From positions 2,914,001 through 2,978,000 of the forward strand of contig OV884015.1 in NCBI GenBank assembly GCA_930367205.1: 64,000 bases of DNA. Direction: 5' to 3'. Shown in pieces: positions 47,754-59,699 of the stretch. Both the position numbers and the translations under genes were made by a program. Numbering within the stretch: the stretch's first letter is position 1; each line of letters begins with the position of its first letter. The DNA comes from Acanthosoma haemorrhoidale. Taxonomy: Eukaryota; Arthropoda; Insecta; Hemiptera; Acanthosomatidae. The notes beneath the pieces were generated by a model that saw nothing but the letters and a program-made list of their open reading frames with translations, ran no database searches and was not told the DNA's origin.

Positions 47754-49970
47754 TCACACTAAAGCAATGACCCTACAAGGAGCACCTGTCCCTTGAGCTA
47801 TCTTCATTGGGAGAACAATCAGTTTGAAGAAAACAGGCAGAGGTTGCTTGAGAGCCAAGTTCTCTAAATGGTAAATACTATTGGAGTGCAATTCAATATG
47901 TGCAGCCACATCCTCTCCTTGATCGACTGAAGGCGAATCAACCCCTACTCCAACAATCTAAAACCATACCTTGTCAAAATTGTTTAAGTATTAACACTAA
48001 TCTAAAACAATTACCAGTTGTTTTTTATGTAATAGCCAAAGAAAGAGTGAGATTCAAACCTAGGCGAAATAGATTATTTAACACATTCTAGACTCCTTTG
48101 AAATATCGTTACTCTGATGTCTGAGGTTATAAAAGATGAGTTAGAGTAGAAATAAATGTCCTAGCAAAGGGTTGGACTGACAAGAGATTAAATCCTCATC
48201 ATGTCAATATCTTTTTATTTTAATAATAATCAAGACAAAGCTAATAATAATTATCACTATTATATAACAAATTGATTTTTTTTTTATTCAATTGTCTTAA
48301 TTTGTTAATAAATAATTACAGATTGAACAAATGAAGTGTACTACCTTCTTAGAATTTACTATCCACTGAGCAGCTTCCTTTGATACTCCGGGAAAACAAA
48401 GTTTAGCAGTTGGGCCAAAATATTCGGTTTTGTTGTCATATCTAATTATAAAAAGAAATTATAAAAGTTTGTTGTTTTAGAAAAATATCAGAAGTAAGCC
48501 ATTTCCATGATTTTGTGGTTAGGGAATCAGTCCACTAACTACAGAGACATGGATTAAGTTATTGGCTCTTGTAAGCTTATTAGAATGTTTATTTAATAAG
48601 TGGAACAATGCTTTAAATGTCGTTACTTCGAGGACCAGCCAAAATTGACCAGCACAACAGATCTATCAGGAAACGGCCCATGTTTTTCTTGCCATTGAGT
48701 AAGTGCTGAAACTGGCAGTTTATAACTGCAGTTTCCATTAGTCTCCCCGGAAACATTCAAAAGAACTCCTAAAAAACTTATGTATATATTAAGATTGATT
48801 TTATCTTCTTAATATTAAAAATTAATAAGATAATTAATAATATTTGAATACCAGTTGTTAGAAGCCTGTTGAGGGGTATGTCAGCCACTTTCCACCCTTG
48901 CTTATTGAAATGATAGGGAGCATCGAGATGGGTTCCACAGTGCTCTGATGTCTTGAATTCATTTAGTGCATACCAAAATCCACGGTTGTAGTCTGCAGTC
49001 TGTTTTGTAAACCTTAAAGAGTTTTTTAAATATACTCAATGGAAGTATCATATACAATATTCGTTTGTCCAACTAGGCTGGAAAGTTGGAACGTTGGCTA
49101 GTATTGTTACATGAGCCAAAGGCTATGGTCTTACTTGACACTTAAGTGAGTAAATGCATCAGCGTCAGTTGAACACAATATCTTTCTTACATAAATATAA
49201 AAAAATGAAGGCCAAAAAATAATCTAAAAAAACACTACCTCAGTTGTTTATACTGTGTTTAGCTGCTTATAAGCACTTAGTAAGTTGGCACCTACCACAG
49301 CTTTATGTAACTCCTAGAGATCATTACTTGTTCGGTATAGCGCATGCTAGCATAGAGCATGAAAGATTATAAGTCTTTATAGTAAATAACATCGGAGGCT
49401 CAGATTCATAAAATATAACATGAGAGAGGAATTAGTCTAAGAAAGAGGGTTTTGTTTTGCCATTTCTTCCAATGAGTGAAGAAAGGACTGAGAAAAAAGC
49501 GTTGAACCTGGAAATATTTAATTTTTTTTTTGGTTATCAGATGGCTAATAATAAATTTTAGAGAGCCTTATTCCCTTGAATTTTGGGGGCAAATATTTGT
49601 GTTCATAAGAAGTATACCTGGTTCAATTAAATGTAGCTTTGAGCTTGAATACTTACAAAAACAAAAAACCCTGGGGCCTTCCCGCTGTAAATGGGCAAGC
49701 AAGCTCACATTTATTTGTCGAATATGACTAATGAAGGTCCATTAATCCACAGGCAATGTTAATTATGTTGTTTGCCTTCTACAAAAGTTTGCAATAATAT
49801 ATGCTTAGAATGTATATTTACCTAAAGGGTATACTGATCGGCCAGAAAGCAGTGTTCTCGTCGAAGGAGTAGCTGAGGTCGACTGCCTTATGCCCGTTGG
49901 CTAGGGGTAGATCCAAGCAGTACAGAGTCAATAGCAGCATCTTTAATAGCTGCTTGAGTACATTGCCCAT
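47754..49970 (-). CDS. Secreted cyclase-family (kynurenine formamidase-type) protein, 5 exons
   Basis: Exons, in order of translation: 49822-49970, 48852-49012, 48627-48768, 48345-48441 and 47754-47957. All borders are AG/GT and phases close, giving about 250 residues. Residues 1-26 look like a signal peptide (LLKMLLLTLYCLDLPLANG). The family motif EHCGTHLDAPYHF has the metal-binding His74, His78, Asp80 and His84 (HxGTHxDxxxH). VVLVNFGW and FPGVS are the later conserved blocks, and the C-terminus has IVGVGVDSPS and EDVAAHIELHSNSIYHLENL. Members are metal-dependent amidohydrolase-type enzymes, such as bacterial KynB and isatin hydrolase; animal relatives are often secreted and their substrates are mostly unknown. 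The substrate here cannot be told. Confidence 0.9.
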
Positions 49971-50084
49971 TTCTGAAAAGTTATGAAATATTTAATGCCT
50001 TTCTCCAAGGTAGAGGCTCTACTTTAATCCAGTTATTGTTGTTTGTCTGTATGTCATGGCCAATGTAAATCCCCTGTTAGACCG

Positions 50085-50520
50085 ACTTTCTTTTTCTTTT
50101 CTTTTTCCATTTGAATACCCAATGACATATTTTTAACTCCATAAAACATAATTAAGTTATTAATTCATTAATTACTTGGTTGTAAAAAAAATATATACGT
50201 ATCATATTTAGTAGGGGTATAAAATTAAAGATCAGATAGCTTTGATTAATAATATATTTTTTTCTTCTTATTTTTGAGCTCTAATTAAAATCATGTTCGC
50301 AGCTTGTGAAAGTAACTCAACTTGTGATGTTAATTAGAGACTTGCTATTTAGCATGGTTATTTCATTTGATGCTCTGATGATGGTAAAAATAAAAGTGAC
50401 CTTTTGAAAAATACTAAGTGTCATTAATCATTTAATTAATGTATAAAAAAAAAGTTTTTCCCAGCATATTGTGTAGGGTTTCAAGTTAATGATATCACCG
50501 TGCAGAATAAGAATATGTAT
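50085..50520 (+). repeat. Interspersed repeat family B, copy 2
   Basis: It matches 43070-43440: CCATAAAACATAATTAAGTT, GGGGTATAAAATTAAAGATC and TATTTAGCATGGTTATTTCA, in the same order and orientation. It sits just upstream of the cyclase start. Confidence 0.6.
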
Positions 50521-50594
50521 AATATGTTGAAGGATGAGCGGACTCTAATTATAAAAAAAACCTAAAATTAGATTGATGACAATCATTTTTAAAC

Positions 50595-50940
50595 ACATAC
50601 GTACACTGCCTCTCAATAGTTTAAGATCACCCTGAATATTGTAATCCTTTTTAGGTTAATTGCAATACTATTTTTCAATGATTTTATCTTTTTCTTGTAT
50701 TTTTGTATTTGTGGACTAGTTTTTTAAAATAAAAAGAAAGACGAGGGAATCATAAAAATTATGAAGTGGCAGTTTCACGATCTCAACCCAATAGAATTGA
50801 TGTGGGAAGAACTCGATAGACAAGGGCGAAAATATGCTCCAATTTCTCAAAAAGATCTTATGGATATTCTGCAAAATTGTTGAGACAATGTGAGTTTCAA
50901 ATAATTAAACAAAATCATTGAGATCTGATACCACATCTCC
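50595..50940 (+). pseudogene. Tc1-like transposon remnant
   Basis: At about 50605 a TACACTGCCTCTCAATAGTT motif resembles a Tc1-type inverted repeat end. Then 50780-50880 encodes DLNPIELMWEELDRQGR and ISQKDLMDILQNC, the C-terminal catalytic-acid region (SPDLNPIExxW) of Tc1 transposases. Most of the transposase is missing between the two, and the other end was not found. It is a deletion derivative. Confidence 0.7.
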
Positions 50941-50941
50941 C

Positions 50942-50966
50942 AGATATATATATATATATATATATA
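50942..50966. repeat. TA microsatellite
   Basis: A run of TA repeats after the Tc1-like remnant. Confidence 0.85.
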
Positions 50967-51119
50967 AAACAGCAACAAAAGTGACTAATCAATTGGATGA
51001 CTAAGGGAAATATTCCTTCATTATTTCATAGGGCTGATTTCATCTATAATATGAACAGAGCATCAAAGTGACTACATTTTTTTTATCTTGCAATGAGTGT
51101 GCTTCTAACTCCACCGTTT

Positions 51120-51970
51120 GTGAGTTCCAAGGTCCTCTGATGGAGTATGTTTTCTAGAGATGCTTTAAATCCTGTGTAGGATCTGGTGTCGTAGGAGTAT
51201 ATTTTACATTACAACGGGTTAAATGTTTATCATTTGTTTTACACATATAATAATAAAGAATCCAGAAGGGTGAAATAGTTTCAGCAATGCTGGAAGAAAT
51301 AACGTATATATGAATACTATAATTATTATAAAAAGTTAAGTTTTCAAGCATAGGTATATCAATTAGTGGCATTTAATAGATTAAAGTTATATAGTGTATT
51401 TTCGAAATAGTCTTTTGATTAATAGTACAATAAATTTTACTGTTGGTCGATAATACTTCTTGATTACTAGAGATACCAATGTTCCATTTTGATCTATGTC
51501 TCACAGTACATCAGTAATTATAAATTAGTATGAATGATTCCAATTCTACAAAATTCTAACGATAAAGCTAAGTTATTTAATTGATTATATAAATCTGTTA
51601 TGTGAATATATAACTTATGTATGACATTTGAAATGTCCATTCTATTCAAGTTTTTATGGTTTGCTTTAAATGTTTTATTAATTATTTCACATTTTCTGTG
51701 TAGTATTGAATGATATGTTTGTTCATATTAACTACCCTCTTGATATTGTGTTCAATTTTTTTAATTATTTTGTTTGAGTTCATTCATTATGAGCTGACAA
51801 TGTTGCCTAGACTATTTATAAGTCCTCATTTTGAACGTTTGTATTTTGGTTGTTTTTGTCTAAGATCTAGCTTATCTTGTTTGTTAAGTCTAATAATAGA
51901 GAATAAAATGTTTGATTATGATAAAATGGTAAGTGTTTATTACATTGTTTATTGCTTAGAGTATAATTCC
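51120..51970 (-). pseudogene. Errantivirus-like env remnant of a gypsy element
   Basis: On the minus strand, a basic stretch followed by a glycine-rich hydrophobic stretch (GLINSLGNIV) at about 51800-51850 resembles the cleavage site and fusion-peptide start of insect errantivirus envelope proteins. A stop codon lies between the two parts, and many further stops and shifts follow. A C-terminal hydrophobic segment (ETISPFWILYYYM) is at about 51230-51270. It lies downstream of the gypsy RNase H remnant on the same strand, the expected place for env. It is clearly broken and non-functional. Confidence 0.45.
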
Positions 51971-52189
51971 AGGAGAATTTTTCCTAAGTTTCAATAGTTC
52001 CTGGATGTTGGGCTTTTTCAATATTATAATTTGTGTAAGTTCCGTTCGTTGGTCCTTTTCTAATATATACTAAGTTTTCGTTTGGTAACGTTTAATTCGT
52101 ACCGATGGATACGGAGTTTTTATAACATTTTGAATTTTCTTAAAATATTCCTCAAAGAATAGGAACAACTCCTGTTGTACTTGGTGGTC

Positions 52190-52545
52190 GTTCTTCTGGC
52201 GTTTGAATGTCGTTTAGACTTGCAAGTATTTGATTATATGAATCATAATCTGTTTCTATGTCAGTGTCTAAATGAAGTAATTCCGTTTGATTGCGTAATA
52301 ACGCGTCTGATTAACAGTTCCTTTTTCCTTGAACGTGTTTTACATCAAACTCAAATCCATTTTATAATACAAGTATTTCGATAAATATTCATGTTAAAGT
52401 TTTATGATGAGTTTGGATAATAAATTTTGTTCCATAGAGATATGGTTTATAAAGTTGCATTGAGTATACTACAGATAAGAGATCTTTTTCGATTGTAGAG
52501 TAGTTAATTGTACAGGCTGTAAAACTCTAGATGCAAAGCCAATCG
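52190..52545 (-). pseudogene. Gypsy reverse transcriptase/RNase H remnant
   Basis: On the minus strand, IGFASRVLQPVQ is followed, with shifts, by a decayed STIEKDLL-like block and a YKPYLYG-like block. This is the RNase H start of Ty3/gypsy elements (ASRxL..E.NYSTIEKELL). Integrase was not found between here and the env-like part, so an internal deletion is likely. Confidence 0.55.
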
Positions 52546-52569
52546 AATAAAAGCCATCGAATAAAAGAA

Positions 52570-53600
52570 ATCGAAAGCCATTTCAAATTATGATTTCTAC
52601 ACATTGTGATCTGCATTGTAATTTACTGAACTATCCCATTAAAGCAGGAGATCCACAGGGCAGCGTCCTGGGTCCCATCCTCTATAATCTATACACCGCT
52701 GATGTCCCCTCTACCACCAATAACTTCTTCTTGGCAACATTTGCAGATGACACTGCAGTCCTGTCAACCCATCCAGACCCTGATATAGCATCCCAAAACC
52801 TTCAAAAACACCTTGATGAGATCGAGTATTGGTGCAACCAATGACGAACCAACGTCAATGAAGGAAAATGGTCCTACATAACCTTTACCCTCTCCCGCAA
52901 GTCCTGTCCGCCAGTCTTTTTAAATTCAATTCCTCTCCCTGTGTCTAAGACAGTACGGTATTTAGGCTTCCATCTCGACAAAAGACTGACATGGAACCCA
53001 CACACGAGGCTAAAAAGACAAGAACTAAACAGACGCTTTGGACAAATGTACAGACTACTTCGAAGGACATCCCATCTCAATAGAAAATAAACTACTTATT
53101 TACAAAGTTATACTTAAGCCAATCTGGACATTCTTGAACTCATCCCTTCCAAGTTCATAAAATTACATAGTAACCTATCCAACCACCCTAATTCCCTAGC
53201 ACAGTCATTGCACTGCACCACTCATCCCTATAATCCTTCTCGGAGACTAAAACGGCAGTGGCCTCGTGACCTGCTATAAATAAGTGACAGTGGGAGTCCT
53301 GGCAATGGCCAGTTTCTCTAATCATGTCATGAGCGTCTGTGGCTCTCGCGCTCTTGGTCAGCCTCCACTGGCTCTTATCCAGTGACGCGGCTGACGTAGG
53401 AGCGTGGGGGACTTCCCAAGACTCCACTTCCTCCTTCGCACGCAAGGGAGGTGACAACCATGTGGAACTTGGGGGCCTCTGGGCTGTTGTATATATAGTA
53501 TGAATGAAAATTGGTATGAACGAGATCATATAGCACAATTACTTATAGCCCAATCAGGCAGATTGTAATTTTATCATAATAAAGTTGTTATAAAAAAAAT
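52570..53600 (+). mobile_element. 5'-truncated Jockey family 1 copy, plus orientation
   Basis: It starts inside the reverse transcriptase: YPIKAGDPQGSVLGPILYN, FLATFADDTAVLS with the catalytic FADD motif, and DPDIASQNLQKHLDEIEYW. LDKRLTWNPHTRLKRQEL and a 3' UTR with GGGAGTCCTGGCAATGGCCA follow. It ends with CAATAAAG-like ATAATAAAG and an A run at about 53590. It is very similar to the minus copy at 57015-59620. A stop after EYWCNQ breaks the frame. It is inserted between gypsy parts. Confidence 0.8.
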
Positions 53601-53639
53601 TTACTGAAAATATTAAAAGTGATGGGGCTCCCGTTATTT

Positions 53640-54415
53640 ATCATAGACTTAAAACTTATATATAACAATAAAATACTTAAATTAAATCTGAAATTAAGTT
53701 TTCCCGACAGTCTGTTGCCATCGATGCGGGAATGGTGGTGGGATCATAGTGTTAAACATTGGGTTTGTTTGATGATGCAACGAGTCGAGAAACTTTATGT
53801 GTCTGGTCGATTAACTCATCAACCACGCAACGGGTGCAAGTTGGTGTTCCTTAACCTCTCGAGAGAGGCATGTCTGACCACTTTTCCCATGATACCGTTC
53901 TGAAATTGCTGGAGACTTTTAGCTGTATTGTCAGTTAAGTGCGTATATAATTGGGAACCGTACAGCAGAGCTAGCTGGAGGACACCTGAGTCTTTCTTGG
54001 TAGTGGTCCTAAGAAGCTTCCCAAACTTACGGTGATAACCGTGTAAGCTCGTCTTCCGATTCCTCATCAAGCCACGAATTTGTGTAATGAGAGAGTAAAC
54101 TACAATCTTGCTTTGACGATTTCTTGTTTGGTACCAGTTATTCTTCCAATTATTGCGTAATGCAATAAGTCGATTTGTAACGTAGTTGGCTTCGGGCTAA
54201 AGTTAAGGATGGCAGTGTCAGCTGTCTCATATTGATGATAACCTCAGTTAGGAAAGCTAGCAGTGGATCCATTAACTGTGCAGTGCAGAGAACTGGAACC
54301 GTATGCAATTGGTGGTAAAGTTGTGATTGATATACTTCCCAGTCGGAACCAATTTACCAATGAGGGAAAGAAGGTTGAGTATTGTACTTCTGTTTCCTTC
54401 AACTCTGCCTGCTGG
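53640..54415 (-). pseudogene. Jockey family 2 copy, minus orientation, internally deleted
   Basis: From the right, the minus strand reads WEVYQSQLYHQLHTVPVL, PLLAFLTEVII, then an RNNWKN-type linker (about 54130) almost identical in DNA to 46640-46740. Next comes HRKFGKLLRTTTKK (about 54010), and then the frame jumps to the C-terminal part LYGSQLYTHLTDNTAKSLQQ and RLRNTNLHPL (53819-53960). The reverse transcriptase core is deleted. It sits inside the gypsy element. Confidence 0.7.
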
Positions 54416-55250
54416 GGTTTTCATTATAAATTATTCTCTCAGTATCGTACAGTCTTTATTTAAACCGTTGGGATGAATAAAATTTTTAAATTCACCAGTA
54501 TCGATTAGCCATTTTTTGATCATATTATCAACCATTTGTTCTAGTCTATTTAATTTCTGGCGTATTAATTTTGGTTGGCGGTGGCTCGTCTAAAAAGTGC
54601 TGGACTTTGTATTGTATTTTAGCCATTTGTTATTTAAATTCGCCTATATCCGGTTTTATATCATTTTCCGTTTAATGAACACGATTGCTAACGGTTCTCA
54701 TGGATACAGTTTGGTTTTCACTTTCTTGGGCTTTAAAATGACTAAAGATAGATGAAAGTTGGTTATATTTTTGTCTATAGTTCCCCGAAGGAGGTTTATT
54801 AAAGAAAGTATCCTTGTTTGTCCCGTGGCCTTATTGATAATTATTCCTCTGATTGTTCTGAGGTTTTTGTTGATAGCGAACGTTTTGCTGCCTGTAATCA
54901 TTTCGATATGCTTGTCGGTTGTCGTATCTCTGTTGATCGTTTGCCTTTTTTAACAATTAGGGTCAAATCTTTTCCTTTTATAATTCAGATTTCTTGATGA
55001 GTTATGTTGGATTGTTTTCTTATTTCCGTAAAATCTTTGGACAATGTGTACGGCATGAATTCATAATATACTGTCAAGATCTTCTAGTGTTTCAAATTTT
55101 TTATATATAAAATCCTATAATGGTGTAACTGATGTAAAGCTAGATGGGAAATTTGCTTATCGTATCTTACCATTTCTAGGTCGTAGTCCAATATTTCATC
55201 ACCGCTTATAGACTACATCTCATTTTCGTCAAACATTAGAAAATGAATGA
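54415..55250 (-). pseudogene. Gypsy gag tail and protease remnant
   Basis: On the minus strand, 54698-54950 is rich in Gln, Asn, Arg and Tyr (YQQKPQNNQRNN-like pieces), as in gypsy gag C-termini. At about 54480-54515, LIDTGEFKNFIHP is the protease active-site pattern (LIDTG...NYIHP). This piece, the RNase H (52190-52545) and the env-like part (51120-51970) share strand and order, so they appear to be one element split by two insertions. Confidence 0.55.
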
Positions 55251-57010
55251 ATATATTATAATTAGTAATGTAGTTGAGCCCCCTAATTAACTTAACTATA
55301 TTTTTTTAGTCCACTAAACAGAGGCTATTAAACTGTCTACAATTACATACTGTGCTATATTCCATTCCTGTGACTCAGGCAGCTGAGTGAACAATGAAAC
55401 TACGGTAGTTACTTGCAAGGGATATTTGAATAAACATGGTTAAAAACAAAAAAGATGTGGAAATTATAGAAGCCATTCTTTTTATGCAAACAAAAAGATG
55501 TATTGATTCAGTTTTCTTTATTGACTCCTTATCTCCCGAAGCCACACTCCACCCTCTTCTCTTCAACCACCTTCTATCAGTTATAATAACTTTCATAGCC
55601 ATTAATTTCCATTTTCATTCGCTATAATTTAATTACAAGAAAAAAAAATGATGGATTTTAATTCAGTATACCGCATTATGAATGAGAAACATTAATTGAA
55701 AAAAAACAAAACAGGATTAATTAGTTTGTAAACTAAATTTTCTGAGAAGAATTTTCATTCCCCCCCGTACTCCCCTTAACATATAATCTTCAAACATTTA
55801 GTCTTATGGGATGACAGTAGTAAATCAATGACTTTTTGTAATTATAGACCATTAAACACATGTTGTACTTTTTAACACATAATAATGAGGGCGCTGAGAT
55901 CTCATTTTTTCATGATTAATTAGTTGATGAATGTCTTGAAGTTATTTTCCATGTGCCTAGTTTTATTTTTAACATGATGGGATCATCAAAGGTAACTCGA
56001 GGCTGTCAAACTGCCAGGCAGTTGGAGACAGCGGTTTTTGATTTTGAAAAAGCCCAAATAAAAATTCTGGAAATGTTGCTTCCGACTGAAAGAAATATTA
56101 TCAACTCCGGATTGGTATAAACTTACCTCGGATGTAAGGAAGAAAAGTGGTGCTCCACTGCTGTAACTGAAGCCAAACTACACTAGGAGCGTGAGGCATC
56201 AAAGCCTATCAGTCCATGGTAGGGATATCATTAATGCGATAAACCTTGCCCATTGTGCCACAATGTAGATAATAAAGACCTCTCTCTTTCATTGTCTATT
56301 TTAAGAAATGGTATGCTAATGGAAAATATTTTTTAAGATACTTTTAGATTCATCGTGGCACTGCCTGCCTTACTCTAAGGTAATAGGTTCCTTGCCCGGT
56401 TTTCTAAAATGAAATGTTTAGGGGATGGGTCTGGTCGGTATGTCCTAGGAGAAACAGTAGGCTGTATGAAATTAAGACTGAGAGTCAAGACCACGCTAGT
56501 TCTCCTCAGTGCAACCTTTGTCGCCTTTACACGTGCACCAGGTGTTTGCACCAATTATTTCCTTTTAATAATAGTTATTTTTAAGCAGTAGACATTTAAG
56601 TTTACCTTTGGTGTAATTGAGCCAATACAGTTCTGCAGAACCCTTATAAAATATTGTCTAAAAGTCTAGAACCATTTCTTAAATTTCTATTAATGGGAAA
56701 ACGCAGTATTGTGTAATTGTGTTATACAGATACTGAGATTCCATTGCTCTGAGAGATCCTCCCTTTTTCCTATTTATTTTTTCTCAATATTTTTTTTCTA
56801 ATTCACAGATTTTACTCCCTGTAAAAATAATTCGAAGAAGACTTTGGCGATTTATCTAAGAGAAATCAAAGGCGTGAAAGAGCATAGATAAGAAACTGGC
56901 GTGAAAAGAAATATAAGAGCTGCTACATCTAGAAGGTGTGAGACAGTACAGGAGCGTGAGACCCGACTACAGGAATCCATTTTTGGCAGAACGGCATGTT
57001 CTTCAAACTG
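55250..57010. other. AT-rich stretch with no recognised gene
   Basis: Short open frames only, none resembling a known family. There is a C run at about 55760. It may be flank of the gypsy element or unrelated DNA. Confidence 0.6.
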
Positions 57011-57014
57011 GAGT

Positions 57015-59620
57015 CAACAACAATTTATTAAGATAAAATTACAATTTGCCTTCTTTATTAGGCAATAAGTACTTGAGATAAATGTTATCGTTCATACCAT
57101 ATTTACAACATCATTCACACAATATTTACAAATAGCCCAGAGGCCCCCCAAGTCCACATGATTGTCACCTCCCTCGCATGCGAAGGAGGCAGCGGAGTCT
57201 TGGGAAGTCCCCCATGCTCCTAAGTCAGCCGAGTCACTGGATAAGAGCCAGCAGAGGCTGACCAAGATCGCGAGAGCCACAGACGCTCAGGACATAATTA
57301 GAGTAACTGGCCATTGCCAGGACTCCCACTAACACTTAGTTACAGCAGGTCACGAGGCCACTGCCATTTTAATCTCCGAGGAGGATTATAGGGATGAGTG
57401 GGGCAGTGCAATAACTGTGCTACGGGATTAGGGTGGTTGGACAGGTTACTATGGAATTTTATAAACTTGGAAGGGATGAGTTCAAGAATATAGGGTATAT
57501 TCAGATCATTGTGAAGGGTTTTGTTGCTGACGTAATAAGGGGCATTTACTATTGTTCTCAGGACTTTTGATTGAAAGGATTGGATGCGCTTGATATTCGA
57601 CCTTTTTGCTGTCCCCCATAGCTCTATTCCGTATGTCCAGATTGGCTTAAGTATAACTTTGTAAATAGGTAGTTTATTTTCTATTGAGAGATGGGATGTC
57701 CTTCGAAGTAGTCTGTACAGTTGTCCAAAGCGTCTGATTAGTTCTTGTCTTTTTAGCCTCGTGTGTGGGTTCCATGTCAGTCTTTTGTCGAGATGGAAGC
57801 CTAAATACCGTGACAGTAAGGTATTGTCTCAGACACAGGGAGAGGAATCGAATTAAAAAAAACTGGCGGACAGGACTTGCGGTAGAGGGTGAAGGTTATG
57901 TGGGAGCATTTTGCTTCATTGACCATGATTCGCCATTGGTTACACCAATACTCAATCTCATCAAGGTGTTTTTGAAGGTGTTGGGATGCTATATCAGGGT
58001 CTGGATGGGTTGACAGGACTGCAGTGTCGTCTGCGAATGTTGCCAAGAAGGTATTGGTAGTAGAGGGGACATCAGCAGTGTATAGATTACAGAGGATGGG
58101 ACCAAGGATGCTGCCCTGTGGAACTCCTGCTTTTATGGGATAGTAGTTAGAATATTCTAAGCCACAGCGGACTTGGAAGAAGCGGTTTGAAAGGTAGGAC
58201 TGTAGGATTAGGAATAGGGTCTGTGGTAAATATCCTCTGAGCTTGTAAAGCAAACCTGCGTGCCTAACCCTGACAAAAGCTTGAGCTATATCAAGAAAGG
58301 CTGCAGTGCAATACTGTTTGGATTTGAGGGCTGAGGAGATGTGATTGACAACGCGAAGGCCTGGTTGAGCAGTGGAATGTCGTTGGCGGAAGCCAAACTG
58401 GTGAGTAGGATAAAGGTTTTTGGATTCAACAATTGGAAGTAGGCGTTTTAATAGGAGTTTTTCAAATACATTTGAGAGTATAGGGAGTAGGCTAATTGGA
58501 CGGTAAGATGAGGCGTCATTGGGTGGTTTGCCGGGTTTGGCGAATAGGACTATAATGGAGTGTTTTCAGAGGAGAGGAAAATGCCTCGTTCGGATAATGC
58601 AGTTATAAATGTAGGTTAGGAAGATTATGGCTTTAGGAGGAAGATGTTGGAGAATTCGAGGAGTAAGGAGATCATATCCTGGAGATTTTCGGTAAGGTAA
58701 TTTTTTCAGAAGATATTTAACCTCAGAGGGGTTAACGGCTTTTGGTGGTAGTGAGAGAAGGATAGGTGAAGTAAGAAAATCTTCAACAGTTGAGCGATGA
58801 GTATTGTTTTGAGGAGTAAGGTGAGGAGTGAAAGTACGTACGGGAAAGATGCAGTGCGAATCCTTCCGCCCTCTCGCCATCCGAAGCAACCATCACGACG
58901 GAGTGGGTGTGAAACAGGATGATATTTTAGGATTTTCTTAGTTAGATTCCAGAAGGAGTTGTCCCTGGTAGACAGAGAGGAGAGATAGGAATTAAAAGAA
59001 TCGGAACGGAAGGATGCCAATTGCCGCTTTACCAACCTGCAGTACTGATTGTATGAGGGACGATCAGCAGGATGTCGGGATCTTTTCCACACTGTTCTCG
59101 AGTGGCGTTTGGATTTGATTAGGTCTTCGAGATACTGAGGTAAAGGATTTTGATTGTGATTTTTTGGATGACGGTGGGGTGACGATGCCTCCCAGGCCCC
59201 TCCGACCCCTGGATCAGAGTAGTGAAGGAATGCACTGCATCATCTAGGTCTTGGGAAGTTTTCAGGGGTACTTTGAGGTCTACAGAGTCTGTAAGAATCT
59301 GGCGAAAGTGGTCCCAATCAACTGGGCCCCTGATAAATGAAGGAGGAGGTAGTTTGTGGATAGGTCTTAGGGAAATGGTTAATAATAAACGGCTATGCTC
59401 GGTGGAGAGGTCATCGAGGCGCGTGAGTGAATAGTTTAGTGTTCCCAAACTATTGTAGAAGAAAAAGTCTAGGAGATCTGGATTTCGGTTGGGATCTGAT
59501 GGCCAATAGGTGACTGTTTCAGGAGAGATAGTGGAGCAATGTTTCCGTATGAGTGCAGACAGCAAAGCACGTCCTCGTGTATTTGTGGATCTTGAGCCCC
59601 AATCTTCAAACTGAAATCTA
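57015..59620 (-). mobile_element. 5'-truncated Jockey family 1 element, endonuclease end to 3' UTR
   Basis: Read on the minus strand: the endonuclease end (STNTRGRALLSALIRKH, DPNRNPDLLDFFFYNSLGTL) at 59400-59610, a linker, then the reverse transcriptase start KKLPYRKSPGYDLLTPRIL at about 58660. IKAGVPQGSILGPILCN follows at 58120, the catalytic LATFADDTAVLS at 58030, and LGFHLDKRLTWNPH at 57780. GIELWG and the end RRLKWQWPRDLL before the stop at 57342-57340 close ORF2. The 3' UTR runs to an AATAAA-type end at about 57015. Several frameshifts break ORF2 (for example near 57830, 58690 and 59100). The catalytic GDFNAKH block of the endonuclease lies just beyond the truncated 5' end. It is the longest copy of this family here. 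Confidence 0.85.
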
Positions 59621-59699
59621 CAAACATATCCCCTAATCCCTAGCTCTTAACTGTCTAAGCGCTAATTCCAATCTGGCTCTCAATACTCACGTCACTTCC

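Noticed and set aside
51710..51997. 95-residue plus-strand hydrophobic open frame
   Set aside because: It is antisense to the env-like part of the gypsy remnant, which explains its composition.
55375..55627. Overlapping open frames of about 60-75 residues on both strands
   Set aside because: No family resemblance and no neighbouring exon; probably chance.
59222..59434. Plus-strand open frame in the Jockey element
   Set aside because: Antisense shadow of the endonuclease end of the minus-strand element.
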